This document shows positions 1 to 7,685 of a DNA stretch of 22,298 nt, piece after piece. The translations under genes and the position numbers were made by a program. The notes under the pieces were generated by a model. The model ran no database searches and was not told the DNA's origin. It worked only from the letters and a program-made list of their open reading frames with translations. The stretch is from JAHEFX01 sp964614585 (GTDB taxonomy: Bacteria; Actinomycetota; Acidimicrobiia; Spongiisociales; JAENVV01). The first letter of the stretch is position 1, and each line of letters begins with the position of its first letter. The DNA is taken from assembly GCA_964614585.1 (NCBI GenBank), contig CAZTLW010000026.1, positions 1 to 22,298 on the forward strand. Reading direction: 5' to 3'.

Positions 1-313
1 ACCCACCGGTGGCCCCCGTGGCGACCTCCCATCCACCCGAGGCCTCGGCATAGAAGGGCAGGCCGATGGCCCCGAGGGCGACATACAGCAGCTGGGCGGC
101 GGCCCCCCGTCGGGCGCCGAGCACGGCGCCCGAGAGCAGCACCGCGAAGGTGGTGCCGGTGATCGGCACCGGGGTGAAGCCGAGTGGGATGACGACCTGG
201 GCGGCGAGCGCCGTGAGGAGCGCAAACCCGACGACCAGCACCACGTCCCGGGTGCGGCTGCGCGGGAGCAGGTCGGCGAGGGTGGCCGGTCGGCCGGCGG
301 CGTGGGTGGTCAT
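1..313 (-). CDS. bioY: Biotin ECF transporter S component BioY (3' part lies beyond the window edge)
   Basis: The first 104 residues of a membrane protein read from 313 towards base 1 and are cut by the window edge. BioY is the substrate-binding (S) component of the energy-coupling factor biotin importer in the cytoplasmic membrane. The visible part has the family pattern: a first hydrophobic segment (about residues 23-43), then a PLGFTPVPITGTTFAVLL-type stretch, a glycine-rich GAVLGARRGAAA turn, LLYVALGAIGLPFYAE, and the start of the G-A-T-G-G segment. The ATG at 313 is chosen because GGAGG lies 5 nt upstream; an in-frame ATG at 325 has no such site. No EcfA/EcfT or biotin-synthesis gene is visible here. 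Confidence in the family is high. Confidence 0.9.
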   Translation of the reverse strand, partial: MTTHAAGRPATLADLLPRSRTRDVVLVVGFALLTALAAQVVIPLGFTPVPITGTTFAVLLSGAVLGARRGAAAQLLYVALGAIGLPFYAEASGGWEVATGATGG

Positions 314-344
314 CGGGGCCTCCATGTCGTCGGTGGGAGGACGG

Positions 345-350
345 AACCTA
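345..350 (-). promoter_or_regulatory. -10-like box TAGGTT upstream of bioY
   Basis: TAGGTT on the minus strand lies 31 nt before the bioY ATG at 313. That distance, with the GGAGG, fits a short-leader, Shine-Dalgarno-led transcript, unlike most neighbours. No clear -35 box was identified. Confidence 0.35.
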
Positions 351-361
351 CCGAACGCTCG

Positions 362-865
362 TCAGGGATCGAGGGGTCCGTCGAAATGGTCGCGGGGATG
401 ATGGGTGGCCACCAGCGCACCGGTCGCCCCCTCGAGCACCGACCAGTCCTCGATGGGCAGGTCGATGACCGCGAGGCTGGCAGTCTTCAGGTCGGGGTAC
501 TCGCCGGTGAGCCGCCGCACGAGCAGGCTCCAGGTCGGCTGGTGGCCGACGAGCAGCAGCCGGTCGGCACCGGCCACCTCGGCGGCCACCCCCAACACGC
601 CTGCAGGCCCGGCGTCGTAGAGCCGACGGTCGAGGCGGATCGGCCGATCCCACGCCCCCGCGGCCTCGGCCAGCTCCGCCGTCCGGGCCGCCCGCTCGGC
701 GGTGGAACTGATGACCACGTCGGGGACGAGACCCTCCCGGGCGACGAGCCGCCCCATGATCCGGGCACTCCGCACCCCCCGAGGGGCCAGCGGCCGGTCG
801 TGGTCGACGCCGTGGCCGGCATCCCAGTCGGACTTGCCGTGGCGAAGCAGCAGGAGGGTGACCAT
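362..865 (-). CDS. SixA-like phosphohistidine phosphatase (histidine phosphatase superfamily)
   Basis: This is a 167-residue protein of about the usual SixA length. It opens with the superfamily signature LLLLRHGKSDW (Arg8-His9-Gly10, His9 being the phospho-acceptor), has DRPLAPRGVRSA at 23-34, SSTAERAARTAE at 53-64, and the second catalytic histidine in LLVGHQPTW (His108). Family members remove phosphate from phosphohistidine or small phosphoesters in the cytosol; the true substrate cannot be read from sequence. The ATG at 865 is preferred because the conserved beta strand begins directly after it, and a TAGCGT box ends 8 nt upstream. It diverges from the yyaL-type gene across 48 bp. Long overlapping open frames on this strand are GC-driven shadows. 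Confidence 0.85.
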   Translation of the reverse strand: MVTLLLLRHGKSDWDAGHGVDHDRPLAPRGVRSARIMGRLVAREGLVPDVVISSTAERAARTAELAEAAGAWDRPIRLDRRLYDAGPAGVLGVAAEVAGADRLLLVGHQPTWSLLVRRLTGEYPDLKTASLAVIDLPIEDWSVLEGATGALVATHHPRDHFDGPLDP

Positions 866-873
866 GGGAGGAG

Positions 874-907
874 ACGCTATCGACCATCGCCGGGCAACAC
901 CTACGGT
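874..907. promoter_or_regulatory. Divergent promoter pair, sixA-like gene and YyaL-like gene
   Basis: The 48-bp gap carries TAGCGT on the minus strand (874-879, 8 nt from the phosphatase ATG) and TACGGT on the plus strand (902-907, 6 nt from the ATG at 914). Neither start has a Shine-Dalgarno site, so leaderless transcripts in both directions are inferred. Confidence 0.5.
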
Positions 908-913
908 GTCCCC

Positions 914-2971
914 ATGCCGAACCGTCTCGCCGAAGCCACCTCCCCGTACCTCTTGCAGCACGCCGACAACCCCGTCGACTGGTTCGAATGGGGCGACGAG
1001 GCCTTCGCCGAGGCCGGCCGGCGTGACGTTCCGATCTTCCTGTCGGTGGGCTACTCGTCCTGCCACTGGTGCCACGTGATGGCCCACGAGTCGTTCGAGG
1101 ACCCGACCACCGCGGCGGAGATGAACGCCGCCTTCGTCAACGTCAAGGTCGACCGGGAGGAACGACCCGACGTGGACGCGATCTACATGAACGCCGTCCA
1201 GGGCATGACCGGCCGGGGCGGGTGGCCGATGTCGGTGTGGCTCACGCCCGCCGGCGAGCCATTCTTCGCCGGGACGTACTTCCCCGCCGAACCTCGCCAT
1301 GGCATGCGCTCGTTCCGTCAGGTCGTGGCCGCCGTGGCCGCCACCTGGGACCAGCAGCGGGAGGAGGTGGACGGCCAGGCGGCCCGCCTCACAGCTGCCA
1401 TCGGCCGGACACTGCCGGCCGGCGAGGCCCCGGTCGACGAGGACGCGCTGGCGGTCGCCTACGAGCGGGTCGTCGGACAGGCCGACCGCACCTTCGGCGG
1501 GTTCGGCGGAGCCCCCAAGTTCCCCCAGGCCCCGGTGCTCGACTTCCTCGCCCGGGTCGCCGACCGACCCTGGGCCCCCGAGGCCCGGCCGATCGTGACG
1601 GAGACGCTCGACGCCATGGCCGCCGGGGGCCTCCGCGATCACGTCGGCGGTGGGTTCGCCCGGTACTCGGTCGACGCCCGATGGGAGATTCCCCACTTCG
1701 AGAAGATGCTCTACGACAACGCCCAGTTGGTCCGCCTCTACCTGCGGTCGTGGCAGGCCGGCGGGCCGGAGCGGCACCGGGACGTGGCCGTATCGACCAT
1801 CGAGTACGTGCTGCGCGACCTTCGGCTGGACGGCGGCGCCTTCGCCTCTGCCGAGGATGCCGACAGCGAGGGCGAGGAGGGGCTCTTCTACACATGGACG
1901 CTGGACGAGGTGCGGGCTGTCACCGGCGACGACGCCCCGGTGGCCGAGGCGCTGTGGGGAATCACCGCGACCGGCAACTTCGAGGGCCGCAACCACCTAC
2001 AGGTCGTGGCAACCGTCAGCGAGGTCGCCGATCGCCTGGGAATGACGCCCGAGGAGGTGCGGGCCGCCGCGGGGCGCGCCCTCGACGCCCTGTTCGAGGC
2101 CCGGTCCTCGCGGGTACGGCCCGGCCTCGACGACAAGGTGGTCGTCGGCTGGAACGGGCTCATGATCCGGGCACTCGCCGAGGCGGGGGCCCTGCTGGGG
2201 GAACCCGGCTACCTCGACGCCGCTTCCCGGGCCGCCGACTTCGTCCTGACCGAAGCCGCCCGCCCCGACGGCCGTCTCCACCGGACCTGGGCGAAGGGTC
2301 GACCGGGCCCGGCCGGGGTGCTCGAGGACCACGCCTCGATGGCTCTGGCCGCCTTCACGCTGTACCAGGCCACCGGCGACGTCCGCTGGTACGCCCACGG
2401 CGAGCGGCTGACCCGACTCATTCCCGAGTGGTTCACGACGGACGGCGCCCTGTACGCCACCGCCCACGACGTCGACGACCTGGTGGTGCGCCCCACCGAC
2501 CAGATGGACAACCCGTCACCCTCGGGCTCGTCGCTGGCCGCCGAGGCGCTGTGGACGCTGGCGCTCTACACCGGCGAGGCGGAGCTCTTCGACGCCGCCG
2601 AGTCGGCGGTGACCGAGGCATCGCTCCTCGTCGAGCGCCACCCCTCGGCGGTGGGCCACCTCATGGCGGTCGTCGCCTCGCTCTCGGGCGCCCGGGAGGT
2701 GGCGGTGGTCGGCCCCGACGCCGAGTTCGTGGCGGCGCCGGTCCGCCGGGCCCTCCCCCACGACGTCGTCCTGGCGACCTCTACCGACGGCACCGAGTCG
2801 ATCCCACTCCTCGCCGACCGCCATCGTGAGGGCGAGACCCTCGCCTACGTCTGCCAACGTTTCGTCTGCGACCGCCCGGTGGGAACGGCCGAGGAGCTCG
2901 CGGAGAGCCTCGGCCTTCGGCAGTACCGAGTACCGAGTACCGAGTACCGAGTACCGAGTACTGAGTACTGA
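914..2971 (+). CDS. Thioredoxin-domain protein of the YyaL / DUF255 (spermatogenesis-associated protein 20) family
   Basis: A 685-residue protein. Residues 1-160 hold the thioredoxin-like DUF255 domain: NRLAEATSPYLLQHADNPVDW at the start, the CxxC motif SSCHWCHVM (Cys50, Cys53), FVNVKVDREERPDVD at 74-88, GGWPMSVWLTP and FAGTYFP. The rest resembles the six-hairpin glycosidase-like barrel of the family (for example HFEKMLYDNAQL and ASAEDADSEGEEG, FYTW). The exact biochemical role of the family is not settled. The ATG at 914 matches the family N-terminus and has TACGGT 6 nt upstream; a longer open frame from 302 is antisense to the phosphatase gene and rejected. The last 16-18 residues (STEYRVP repeated) come from a heptamer DNA repeat that has run into the gene and supplies its stop codon. 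Confidence 0.88.
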   Translation: MPNRLAEATSPYLLQHADNPVDWFEWGDEAFAEAGRRDVPIFLSVGYSSCHWCHVMAHESFEDPTTAAEMNAAFVNVKVDREERPDVDAIYMNAVQGMTGRGGWPMSVWLTPAGEPFFAGTYFPAEPRHGMRSFRQVVAAVAATWDQQREEVDGQAARLTAAIGRTLPAGEAPVDEDALAVAYERVVGQADRTFGGFGGAPKFPQAPVLDFLARVADRPWAPEARPIVTETLDAMAAGGLRDHVGGGFARYSVDARWEIPHFEKMLYDNAQLVRLYLRSWQAGGPERHRDVAVSTIEYVLRDLRLDGGAFASAEDADSEGEEGLFYTWTLDEVRAVTGDDAPVAEALWGITATGNFEGRNHLQVVATVSEVADRLGMTPEEVRAAAGRALDALFEARSSRVRPGLDDKVVVGWNGLMIRALAEAGALLGEPGYLDAASRAADFVLTEAARPDGRLHRTWAKGRPGPAGVLEDHASMALAAFTLYQATGDVRWYAHGERLTRLIPEWFTTDGALYATAHDVDDLVVRPTDQMDNPSPSGSSLAAEALWTLALYTGEAELFDAAESAVTEASLLVERHPSAVGHLMAVVASLSGAREVAVVGPDAEFVAAPVRRALPHDVVLATSTDGTESIPLLADRHREGETLAYVCQRFVCDRPVGTAEELAESLGLRQYRVPSTEYRVPSTEY

Positions 2972-2977
2972 GTACTG
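2922..2977. repeat. Heptamer tandem repeat, 5 x AGTACCG then 3 x AGTACTG
   Basis: Eight perfect 7-bp units without interruption. The first five read AGTACCG and the last three AGTACTG. The array overlaps the 3' end of the YyaL-like gene, whose TGA stop is made by an AGTACTG unit. The same heptamer appears at 18435-18455 and at the right edge of the window. Each GTAC is self-complementary, so the array has pairing potential on either strand. Confidence 0.95.
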
Positions 2978-2995
2978 CGCCGCCGAAGGCGGCGC
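2977..2995. terminator. Hairpin between convergent genes, probable bidirectional terminator
   Basis: GCGCCGCC-GAA-GGCGGCGC forms a perfect 8-bp stem with a 3-nt loop. It lies directly after the heptamer array and ends on the first base of the menC stop codon, between two convergent genes. No U-tract follows on either side, so terminator function is inferred from position and stem strength only. GCCTTCGGC at 2913-2921 is also complementary to GCCGAAGGC at 2982-2990, so the array is bracketed by a 9-bp inverted repeat. Confidence 0.5.
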
Positions 2996-4059
2996 TACAC
3001 CAACTCCACCTCGCGGACGGCCACCTCGGCGAGGCGGGCCTCGTCGACGTCGACCCCGATGCCGGGGCCGGTCGGAGGCAGGACGTGGCCGCGCTCGAGA
3101 ACGAAGGGCCGGTCGGTGACGTCGGCGGTGAAGTACCACTCGCTCGTGGCGAGGTCGTGGTGGGTCACCTTGGGCAGACAACCGACGGCGATGGTGTGGG
3201 CCCGCCCGATCCCCGACTCGAGCAGCCCCGTGGCCTTCACGGCCAGCCCGGCCTCGGCGGCGATGCCGTGGACCTCGACGCAGCCGGCCACCCCCAGCCG
3301 ACCCGGCTTCACGCAGAGGATGTCGGCGGCATCCGCCTCGACGACGAGGCGGGCGGCCCGCACCGACGGCACCGATTCGTCGAGGCAGACGGGCGAGTCG
3401 AGCCGGGATCGCAGGAAGGCATGGCCACCGAGGTCGTCGGCGGCCAGCGGCTGCTCGATGTAGGCCGGGCCGAGGGCGTCGAGCAGTCCCAGGACGGGGT
3501 CGTGGGGATCGTCGTACGAGCCGTTGGCGTCGACGCCGATCCGCAGGGCCGGAAAGGCCTCCCGGACGGCCCGAAGGGGCTCGATGTCCCAGCCCGGCTT
3601 GATCTTCAGCTTGATCTGGTCGAACCCGGCCGCCGTCACGTCGGCGACGACACCGAGCAGTTCGTTGATGGTGGCCGTCAGGCCGATGGCGGCGCTGGCG
3701 AGGATCGGCGCCGGCGTGCCGCCGATGGCAGCGGCGAGCGACTCGCCCGCCACCCGGGCCGCCAGATCTCGGCGGGCCTCGTCCACCGCGGCTTCGGCGG
3801 TGAGCGGGAGATCGGCCACGTCCCCACCGAGCAGGGCCCCGGCCCGGTCGGTCAGCGCCGCCCACACCTCGGCGGGGTCGTCGGGCGTCACGCCGGGGAA
3901 CGGCGCCGCCTCGCCCCAACCGCAATGGGTGCCGTCACCGAGTCCGACGAGGACGGTGCGCCGCGAGCGCACGGTCGATCCGGCGATGGAGAACGGCCGG
4001 TGGAACGGCATGGCGATCTCCACCAGGCGGAGGGTGACGGCGGTGGGTGGCGCCTCCAT
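2995..4059 (-). CDS. menC: o-Succinylbenzoate synthase (enolase superfamily, MenC type)
   Basis: A 354-residue enolase-superfamily protein. MenC dehydrates SHCHC to o-succinylbenzoate in menaquinone synthesis in the cytosol. The muconate-lactonizing-type layout is intact: capping domain with WGEAAPFPGVTPD (48-60), the Lys-x-Lys acid/base motif in KLKIKPG (Lys150, Lys152), metal ligands Asp177 (VDANGSY), Glu202 (YIEQPL) and Asp227 (CLDES), and the second catalytic lysine Lys251 (CVKPGRLG). N-acylamino acid racemase activity is a known alternative or side activity in this subgroup and cannot be excluded without the other men genes. The ATG at 4059 keeps the first beta strand (LRLVEIAMPF) and has TAGGGT 6 nt upstream. 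It lies 42 nt downstream of ctaA on the same strand but appears to have its own promoter. Confidence 0.85.
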   Translation of the reverse strand: MEAPPTAVTLRLVEIAMPFHRPFSIAGSTVRSRRTVLVGLGDGTHCGWGEAAPFPGVTPDDPAEVWAALTDRAGALLGGDVADLPLTAEAAVDEARRDLAARVAGESLAAAIGGTPAPILASAAIGLTATINELLGVVADVTAAGFDQIKLKIKPGWDIEPLRAVREAFPALRIGVDANGSYDDPHDPVLGLLDALGPAYIEQPLAADDLGGHAFLRSRLDSPVCLDESVPSVRAARLVVEADAADILCVKPGRLGVAGCVEVHGIAAEAGLAVKATGLLESGIGRAHTIAVGCLPKVTHHDLATSEWYFTADVTDRPFVLERGHVLPPTGPGIGVDVDEARLAEVAVREVELV

Positions 4060-4065
4060 GCGTCG

Positions 4066-4071
4066 ACCCTA
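4066..4071 (-). promoter_or_regulatory. -10-like box TAGGGT for menC
   Basis: TAGGGT on the minus strand ends 6 nt before the menC ATG, in the gap after ctaA. There is no Shine-Dalgarno site in between, consistent with a leaderless transcript. Confidence 0.45.
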
Positions 4072-4101
4072 CGCGGGGTGGGCTGCTCCGGAACGGGCCG
4101 C

Positions 4102-4998
4102 TCAGGCCTCGACCGTCGAACGCCGCTCGGCCGTCAGGAGATCGGCGCCCAACACCACCCAGGCGATCCACAGCAGGTCGGCGAGGAGCAGGTGGACCAG
4201 CGCCAGCCACAGGGCGTCGAGGAAGACGATGTTGAGCACCCCCACCGCGAACTGGGCGACCACGAGGTTCGACACGAGCCGAGCCGTGGACGTCTCCCGG
4301 GAGACGCGGTTGGCGAACCAGATGAGGTACCACGTGGCCCCGACGGCCACGAACGGGTGGACGACGCGCAGGGTCGTGAGGAAGTGCTCGGCGGAGAGAT
4401 CGGCGGCGATGCCATCAGCCAGCGACTCGGCCGGGAAGAGGTAGCCCGCCAGCGACGTGATGGACCCCGTCGCCCCCAGCACGAGGAGGCCGACGGCGCC
4501 GATGACGAGGTGCCGCCGGTGCGGGCCCTGCCAGGCGATGGACCGACCCGTCGTCAGCCGCCAGGCCAGCAGGGTGAGCACCCCCAGCAGCAGCAGCGTG
4601 TTCACGAGGTGGAGGGGCACCGAGATGGCCCGGGCGACGGAATCGTCTTCGGCCACCAGCTCGGCCAGGACCAGCCACGCCCCGATGGCGGCCTCGCCGA
4701 GGATCGCCACGACCGACCAGAAGGCGAATCGGCGCTCCGGGGTGCCCGAGGCGTACCGGCGGCGGACCGCCCACCAGAGGCCGAGGACGGCGAGGAGGGC
4801 GATGCCCGAGACCGCCCGGTGCGAGAACTCGATGATGGTCTCGGTCTGGTCGAAGCCCGGCAGCAACTCGCCATTGCAACTGGGCCAGTTCGGGCCACAC
4901 CCCGCCCCGGAGCCGGTGGCGCTCACCAGCGCTCCCCCGACGATCGTCAGGACGTTCCAGGCGAGGACGGCCCACGCGGCCCGTGCGATCCCACTCAT
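4102..4998 (-). CDS. ctaA: Heme A synthase (CtaA/COX15 family)
   Basis: A 298-residue polytopic membrane protein with about eight hydrophobic segments, the normal bacterial CtaA size. The enzyme oxidises the C8 methyl of heme O to give heme A for aa3-type cytochrome oxidase. The family's key residues are visible: the cysteine pair Cys34 and Cys41 in SGAGCGPNWPSCNGELLP, Glu57 and His60 in IIEFSHRAVSG, His130 in VPLHLVNT, His214 in RVVHPFVAVG and His269 in ALVHLLLAD. This is the cysteine-containing, B. subtilis-like type. The ATG at 4998 places the first helix just downstream; TACCCT ends 9 nt upstream. It diverges from the cystathionine beta-synthase gene across 70 bp. No cytochrome oxidase or ctaB gene is in view. 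Confidence 0.93.
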   Translation of the reverse strand: MSGIARAAWAVLAWNVLTIVGGALVSATGSGAGCGPNWPSCNGELLPGFDQTETIIEFSHRAVSGIALLAVLGLWWAVRRRYASGTPERRFAFWSVVAILGEAAIGAWLVLAELVAEDDSVARAISVPLHLVNTLLLLGVLTLLAWRLTTGRSIAWQGPHRRHLVIGAVGLLVLGATGSITSLAGYLFPAESLADGIAADLSAEHFLTTLRVVHPFVAVGATWYLIWFANRVSRETSTARLVSNLVVAQFAVGVLNIVFLDALWLALVHLLLADLLWIAWVVLGADLLTAERRSTVEA

Positions 4999-5007
4999 GG
5001 CGACCGA

Positions 5008-5059
5008 AGGGTAGGCGATCCGGACCGGTCCCCGGACGGGGACGGCCCCCCGATACCAT
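5008..5059. promoter_or_regulatory. Divergent promoter pair, ctaA and the cystathionine beta-synthase gene
   Basis: TACCCT on the minus strand (5008-5013) lies 9 nt from the ctaA ATG. TACCAT on the plus strand (5054-5059) lies 9 nt from the ATG at 5069. GGGGACC between the latter box and its ATG could be a weak ribosome site if transcription starts further upstream. Confidence 0.45.
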
Positions 5060-5068
5060 CGGGGACCG

Positions 5069-6019
5069 ATGATCCACGACTCCGTCCTCGGCGCCGTAGG
5101 CGGCACCCCCCTGGTGCGACTCGGCCGACTCCACCCGCCCGGCAATCTGGTCGCCAAGCTCGAGCACATGAACCCGGGCGGCAACGTGAAGGAACGGATC
5201 GCCATCGCCATGGTCGATCGGGCCGAGGCCCTCGGCCTGCTCGGCCCGGGAGGCACCATCGTCGAGCCGACCTCGGGCAACACGGGGGTGGGTCTGGCGA
5301 TGGTGGGGGCGGTGCGGGGCTACCGGGTCATCTGCACGGTGCCGGACAAGGTGAGCGCCGAGAAGATCAAGCTCCTCGAGGCCTACGGCGCCGAGGTCAT
5401 CGTCACCCCGACCGATCGGCTGCCCGAGGACGAGGACTCCTACTACGGGGTCGCCCGCCGCCTCGCCGCCGAGATCGAGGGCGCCTACCACCCCAACCAG
5501 TACGACAACCCGGCCAACCCCGAGGCCCACTACCGCACCACCGGCCCCGAGGTGTGGGCCCAGACCGACGGGCAGGTCGGGGCGTTCGTCGCCGGGGCCG
5601 GCACCGGCGGGACCATCACCGGCGTCGGGCGGTACCTCAAGGAGCAGGACCCCACCGTCCTCGTCGTGGGTGCCGATCCGGAGGGCTCGATCTACTCGGC
5701 GCCGAATCCGGCCCAGGTCCACCAGTACCTGGTGGAGGGGGTCGGCGAGGACTTCTGGCCGACCACCATCGATCCCGATGTCGTCGACGAGTTCGTGATG
5801 GTGACCGACGCCGAGTCGTTCGCCATGACCCGCCGCCTCGCCCATGACGAAGGCCTGCTGGTGGGCGGCTCCTGCGGCCTCGCCGTCCACGCCGCCGTCG
5901 ACGTCGCCGCCCGGCACCCCGACCGCCTCGTCGTCGTCCTCCTCACCGACTCGGGACGCGGGTACCTGTCGAAGGTCTTCGATGACGAGTGGATGACCGA
6001 GCACGGGTTCGCAACGTGA
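5069..6019 (+). CDS. Cystathionine beta-synthase type PLP enzyme, catalytic domain only
   Basis: A 316-residue fold-type II PLP enzyme. The PLP lysine is Lys41 in NPGGNVKERIA; the substrate loop EPTSGNTGVGLA (66-77), ASNPLAHY-like NPANPEAHY and the phosphate-binding GAGTGGT (176-182) are all present, with DPEGSIY following. PTSGNTG and DPEGSI favour cystathionine beta-synthase over classical CysK, and the immediate neighbour is a cystathionine gamma-lyase/synthase, so the pair probably runs reverse transsulfuration (homocysteine plus serine to cysteine). Many actinobacterial homologues carry a C-terminal CBS (Bateman) domain pair; this one ends at the catalytic domain, as in Bacillus MccA. 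An O-acetylserine or O-phosphoserine sulfhydrylase role is the alternative. Confidence 0.85.
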   Translation: MIHDSVLGAVGGTPLVRLGRLHPPGNLVAKLEHMNPGGNVKERIAIAMVDRAEALGLLGPGGTIVEPTSGNTGVGLAMVGAVRGYRVICTVPDKVSAEKIKLLEAYGAEVIVTPTDRLPEDEDSYYGVARRLAAEIEGAYHPNQYDNPANPEAHYRTTGPEVWAQTDGQVGAFVAGAGTGGTITGVGRYLKEQDPTVLVVGADPEGSIYSAPNPAQVHQYLVEGVGEDFWPTTIDPDVVDEFVMVTDAESFAMTRRLAHDEGLLVGGSCGLAVHAAVDVAARHPDRLVVVLLTDSGRGYLSKVFDDEWMTEHGFAT

Positions 6020-7167
6020 GCGACGGCTTCGAGACCCGGGCCATCCACGCCGGCCAGGACCCCGACCCGACGACGGGGGCGGTCGTCGTGCCGATCTACG
6101 CCACCTCCACGTATGCCCAACCGGCCCCCGGCGAGCACCGTGGCTACGAGTACTCACGCACCGGCAACCCCACCCGAACCGCCCTCGCCACGGCCCTCGC
6201 CGCCCTCGAGGAGGCCGGACCCGACGGCGGCGCCATCATCACGTCGTCGGGCATGGCGGCGACGACGCTGCTGGGCACGATGCTGTCGCCCGGCAACCAC
6301 GTGCTCCTCCCCGACGACGCCTACGGCGGCACGTACCGCTACTTCGCCCGGGTCCTCGCCGGCCACGGCATCGAGGTGTCGTCGACCGACCTGACCGACC
6401 CGGCGGTGGCCGCCCGGGCGATCCGCGACTCGACCCGACTCGTGTGGGTCGAGACGCCGACCAACCCGCTGCTGCGGATCGCCGACATCGCGGCCCTGGC
6501 CGACATGGCCCATGGGGCCGGCGCCCTGCTGGCGGTCGACAACACCTTCGCCACGCCCTTCCTCCAACGCCCCCTCGCCCTGGGGGCCGATGTCGTGGTC
6601 CACTCGGCGACGAAGTACCTCGGCGGCCATTCCGACGTCGTCGGCGGCGCCCTCGTCACCGACGACGCCAACCTGCTCGAGCGTCTGGCCTTCCTGGAGA
6701 ACGCCACCGGGCCGACGGCGTCGCCGTTCGACGCCTGGCTGGTCCTGCGGGGAGTCAAGACACTCGGCGTCCGGATGGAACGTCACGGCGCCAACGCCTT
6801 CACGATCGCCCGCTGGCTGGAGGCTCGCGACGACGTGGTCGAGGTCCGCTACCCCGGCCTCGCCTCACATCCCCAGCACGAGCTCGCCGTCGACCAGATG
6901 GACGGGTTCGGGGGAATGGTGTCGTTCCGACCGACGGGCGGGCCGGAGCGGGCCGCCCGGCTGGCGGCGGCGACCCGACTCTTCTTCCTCGCCGAGAGCC
7001 TCGGCGGCGTGGAGTCGCTCATCGAGGTGCCGGCGGCCATGACCCACCTCTCGGTGGAGGGCACGGACCTCGAGGTGCCGGCCGACCTGGTGCGACTGTC
7101 GGTCGGGATCGAGACCGTCGACGACCTCGTCGACGACCTCGACGCTGCCTTCGCCGCCTCCGCCTAG
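6016..7167 (+). CDS. Cystathionine gamma-lyase/gamma-synthase (Cys/Met metabolism PLP enzyme)
   Basis: A 383-residue fold-type I PLP enzyme of the MetB/MetC/CGL family. Visible motifs are YEYSRTGNPTR (44-54), SSGMAAT (77-83), VWVETPTNP (143-151), AVDNTFATP (173-181) and the PLP lysine Lys200 in HSATKYLGGHSD. Lyase and synthase cannot be told apart by eye; pairing with the beta-synthase favours the gamma-lyase step to cysteine, although actinobacterial MetB enzymes can do both. The GTG at 6016 is chosen because it overlaps the upstream stop as GTGA, a typical translational coupling; an in-frame ATG at 5989 would extend 27 nt into the upstream gene. Its TAG stop lies inside a CTAG shared with the convergent HTH gene. 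Confidence 0.88.
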   Translation: MSDGFETRAIHAGQDPDPTTGAVVVPIYATSTYAQPAPGEHRGYEYSRTGNPTRTALATALAALEEAGPDGGAIITSSGMAATTLLGTMLSPGNHVLLPDDAYGGTYRYFARVLAGHGIEVSSTDLTDPAVAARAIRDSTRLVWVETPTNPLLRIADIAALADMAHGAGALLAVDNTFATPFLQRPLALGADVVVHSATKYLGGHSDVVGGALVTDDANLLERLAFLENATGPTASPFDAWLVLRGVKTLGVRMERHGANAFTIARWLEARDDVVEVRYPGLASHPQHELAVDQMDGFGGMVSFRPTGGPERAARLAAATRLFFLAESLGGVESLIEVPAAMTHLSVEGTDLEVPADLVRLSVGIETVDDLVDDLDAAFAASA

Positions 7168-7685
7168 GCCCGGAAGGGAGCGAGCATCGCGTCGGCGATC
7201 GAGCCGAGGATCTCGGCGGCTGCGCCGATCGAGGCGGCGAACACCCAGCCGAGCGCCACGATCGCCGCCACGGTGGCCACGAGCCGGATGCGGTAGAGCG
7301 GGTCCGTGTCGGTGCGGATCGGGGTGGCCGGGGGGACGTCGGGGGCCTCGAGGACGGCCGGCCCGGCCGCGGCGGGGACCGCGGTGGGAGTGGCGGCAGG
7401 GGTCACCGGCGACACCGGCGGGTCGGCGATGTGCCCGCCCGGCTCCGAGGCCGGGGGCGCCGGCCGCGGGGGTGGTGGCGGCACCCGCTCGGCGGTGTCG
7501 ATCACGTCGAGGTCGAGCACCCGCCGCAGCGCCGCCACCGTCGCCTCGTCGCCCGGGCGCGATCGTCCCGTCTCCCAGGATCCGATGGTGGACGGCGCGC
7601 GGCCGATCCGCTCGGCCAGTTGGGCCTGGGTGAGGCCGAGCTGTTGGCGGCGGTCCCGGATCAGGGCGGCGAGGTCGTCGGACAT
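7164..7685 (-). CDS. XRE-type helix-turn-helix protein with proline-rich linker and C-terminal membrane segment
   Basis: A 173-residue protein with three parts. Residues 4-60 form an XRE/Cro-type DNA-binding domain (LAALIRDRRQQLGLTQAQLAERIG, APSTIGSWETGRSRPG). Residues about 66-128 are a Pro/Ala-rich low-complexity linker with a PPPPPRPAPP run. Residues about 134-155 (RIRLVATVAAIVALGWVFAA) look like one transmembrane helix near the C-terminus. The layout suggests a membrane-tethered DNA-binding protein; it recalls RodZ in having an HTH followed by a membrane helix, but the linker order differs and there is no periplasmic domain. The ATG overlaps the upstream stop as TGATG, so it is co-translated with the 128-residue gene. 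Its target is unknown. Confidence 0.75.
   Translation of the reverse strand: MSDDLAALIRDRRQQLGLTQAQLAERIGRAPSTIGSWETGRSRPGDEATVAALRRVLDLDVIDTAERVPPPPPRPAPPASEPGGHIADPPVSPVTPAATPTAVPAAAGPAVLEAPDVPPATPIRTDTDPLYRIRLVATVAAIVALGWVFAASIGAAAEILGSIADAMLAPFRA

Noticed and set aside
302..913. A plus-strand open frame continuing 204 codons upstream of the YyaL-like start
   Set aside because: It is antisense to the SixA-like gene, whose motifs are clear, and the family N-terminus begins at 914. Long open frames in all phases are expected at this G+C.
362..1996. A 544-codon minus-strand frame covering the SixA-like gene and running antisense to the YyaL-like gene
   Set aside because: Only its last 167 codons match a known family; the rest is antisense shadow with biased composition.
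2922..2977. Possible CRISPR array
   Set aside because: Units are 7 bp with no spacers, so this is a simple tandem repeat.
3085..5847. A 920-codon plus-strand frame across menC, ctaA and the beta-synthase gene
   Set aside because: It is antisense to or out of frame with three well-supported genes and is low-complexity Arg/Gly/Pro/Asp-rich, a GC artefact.
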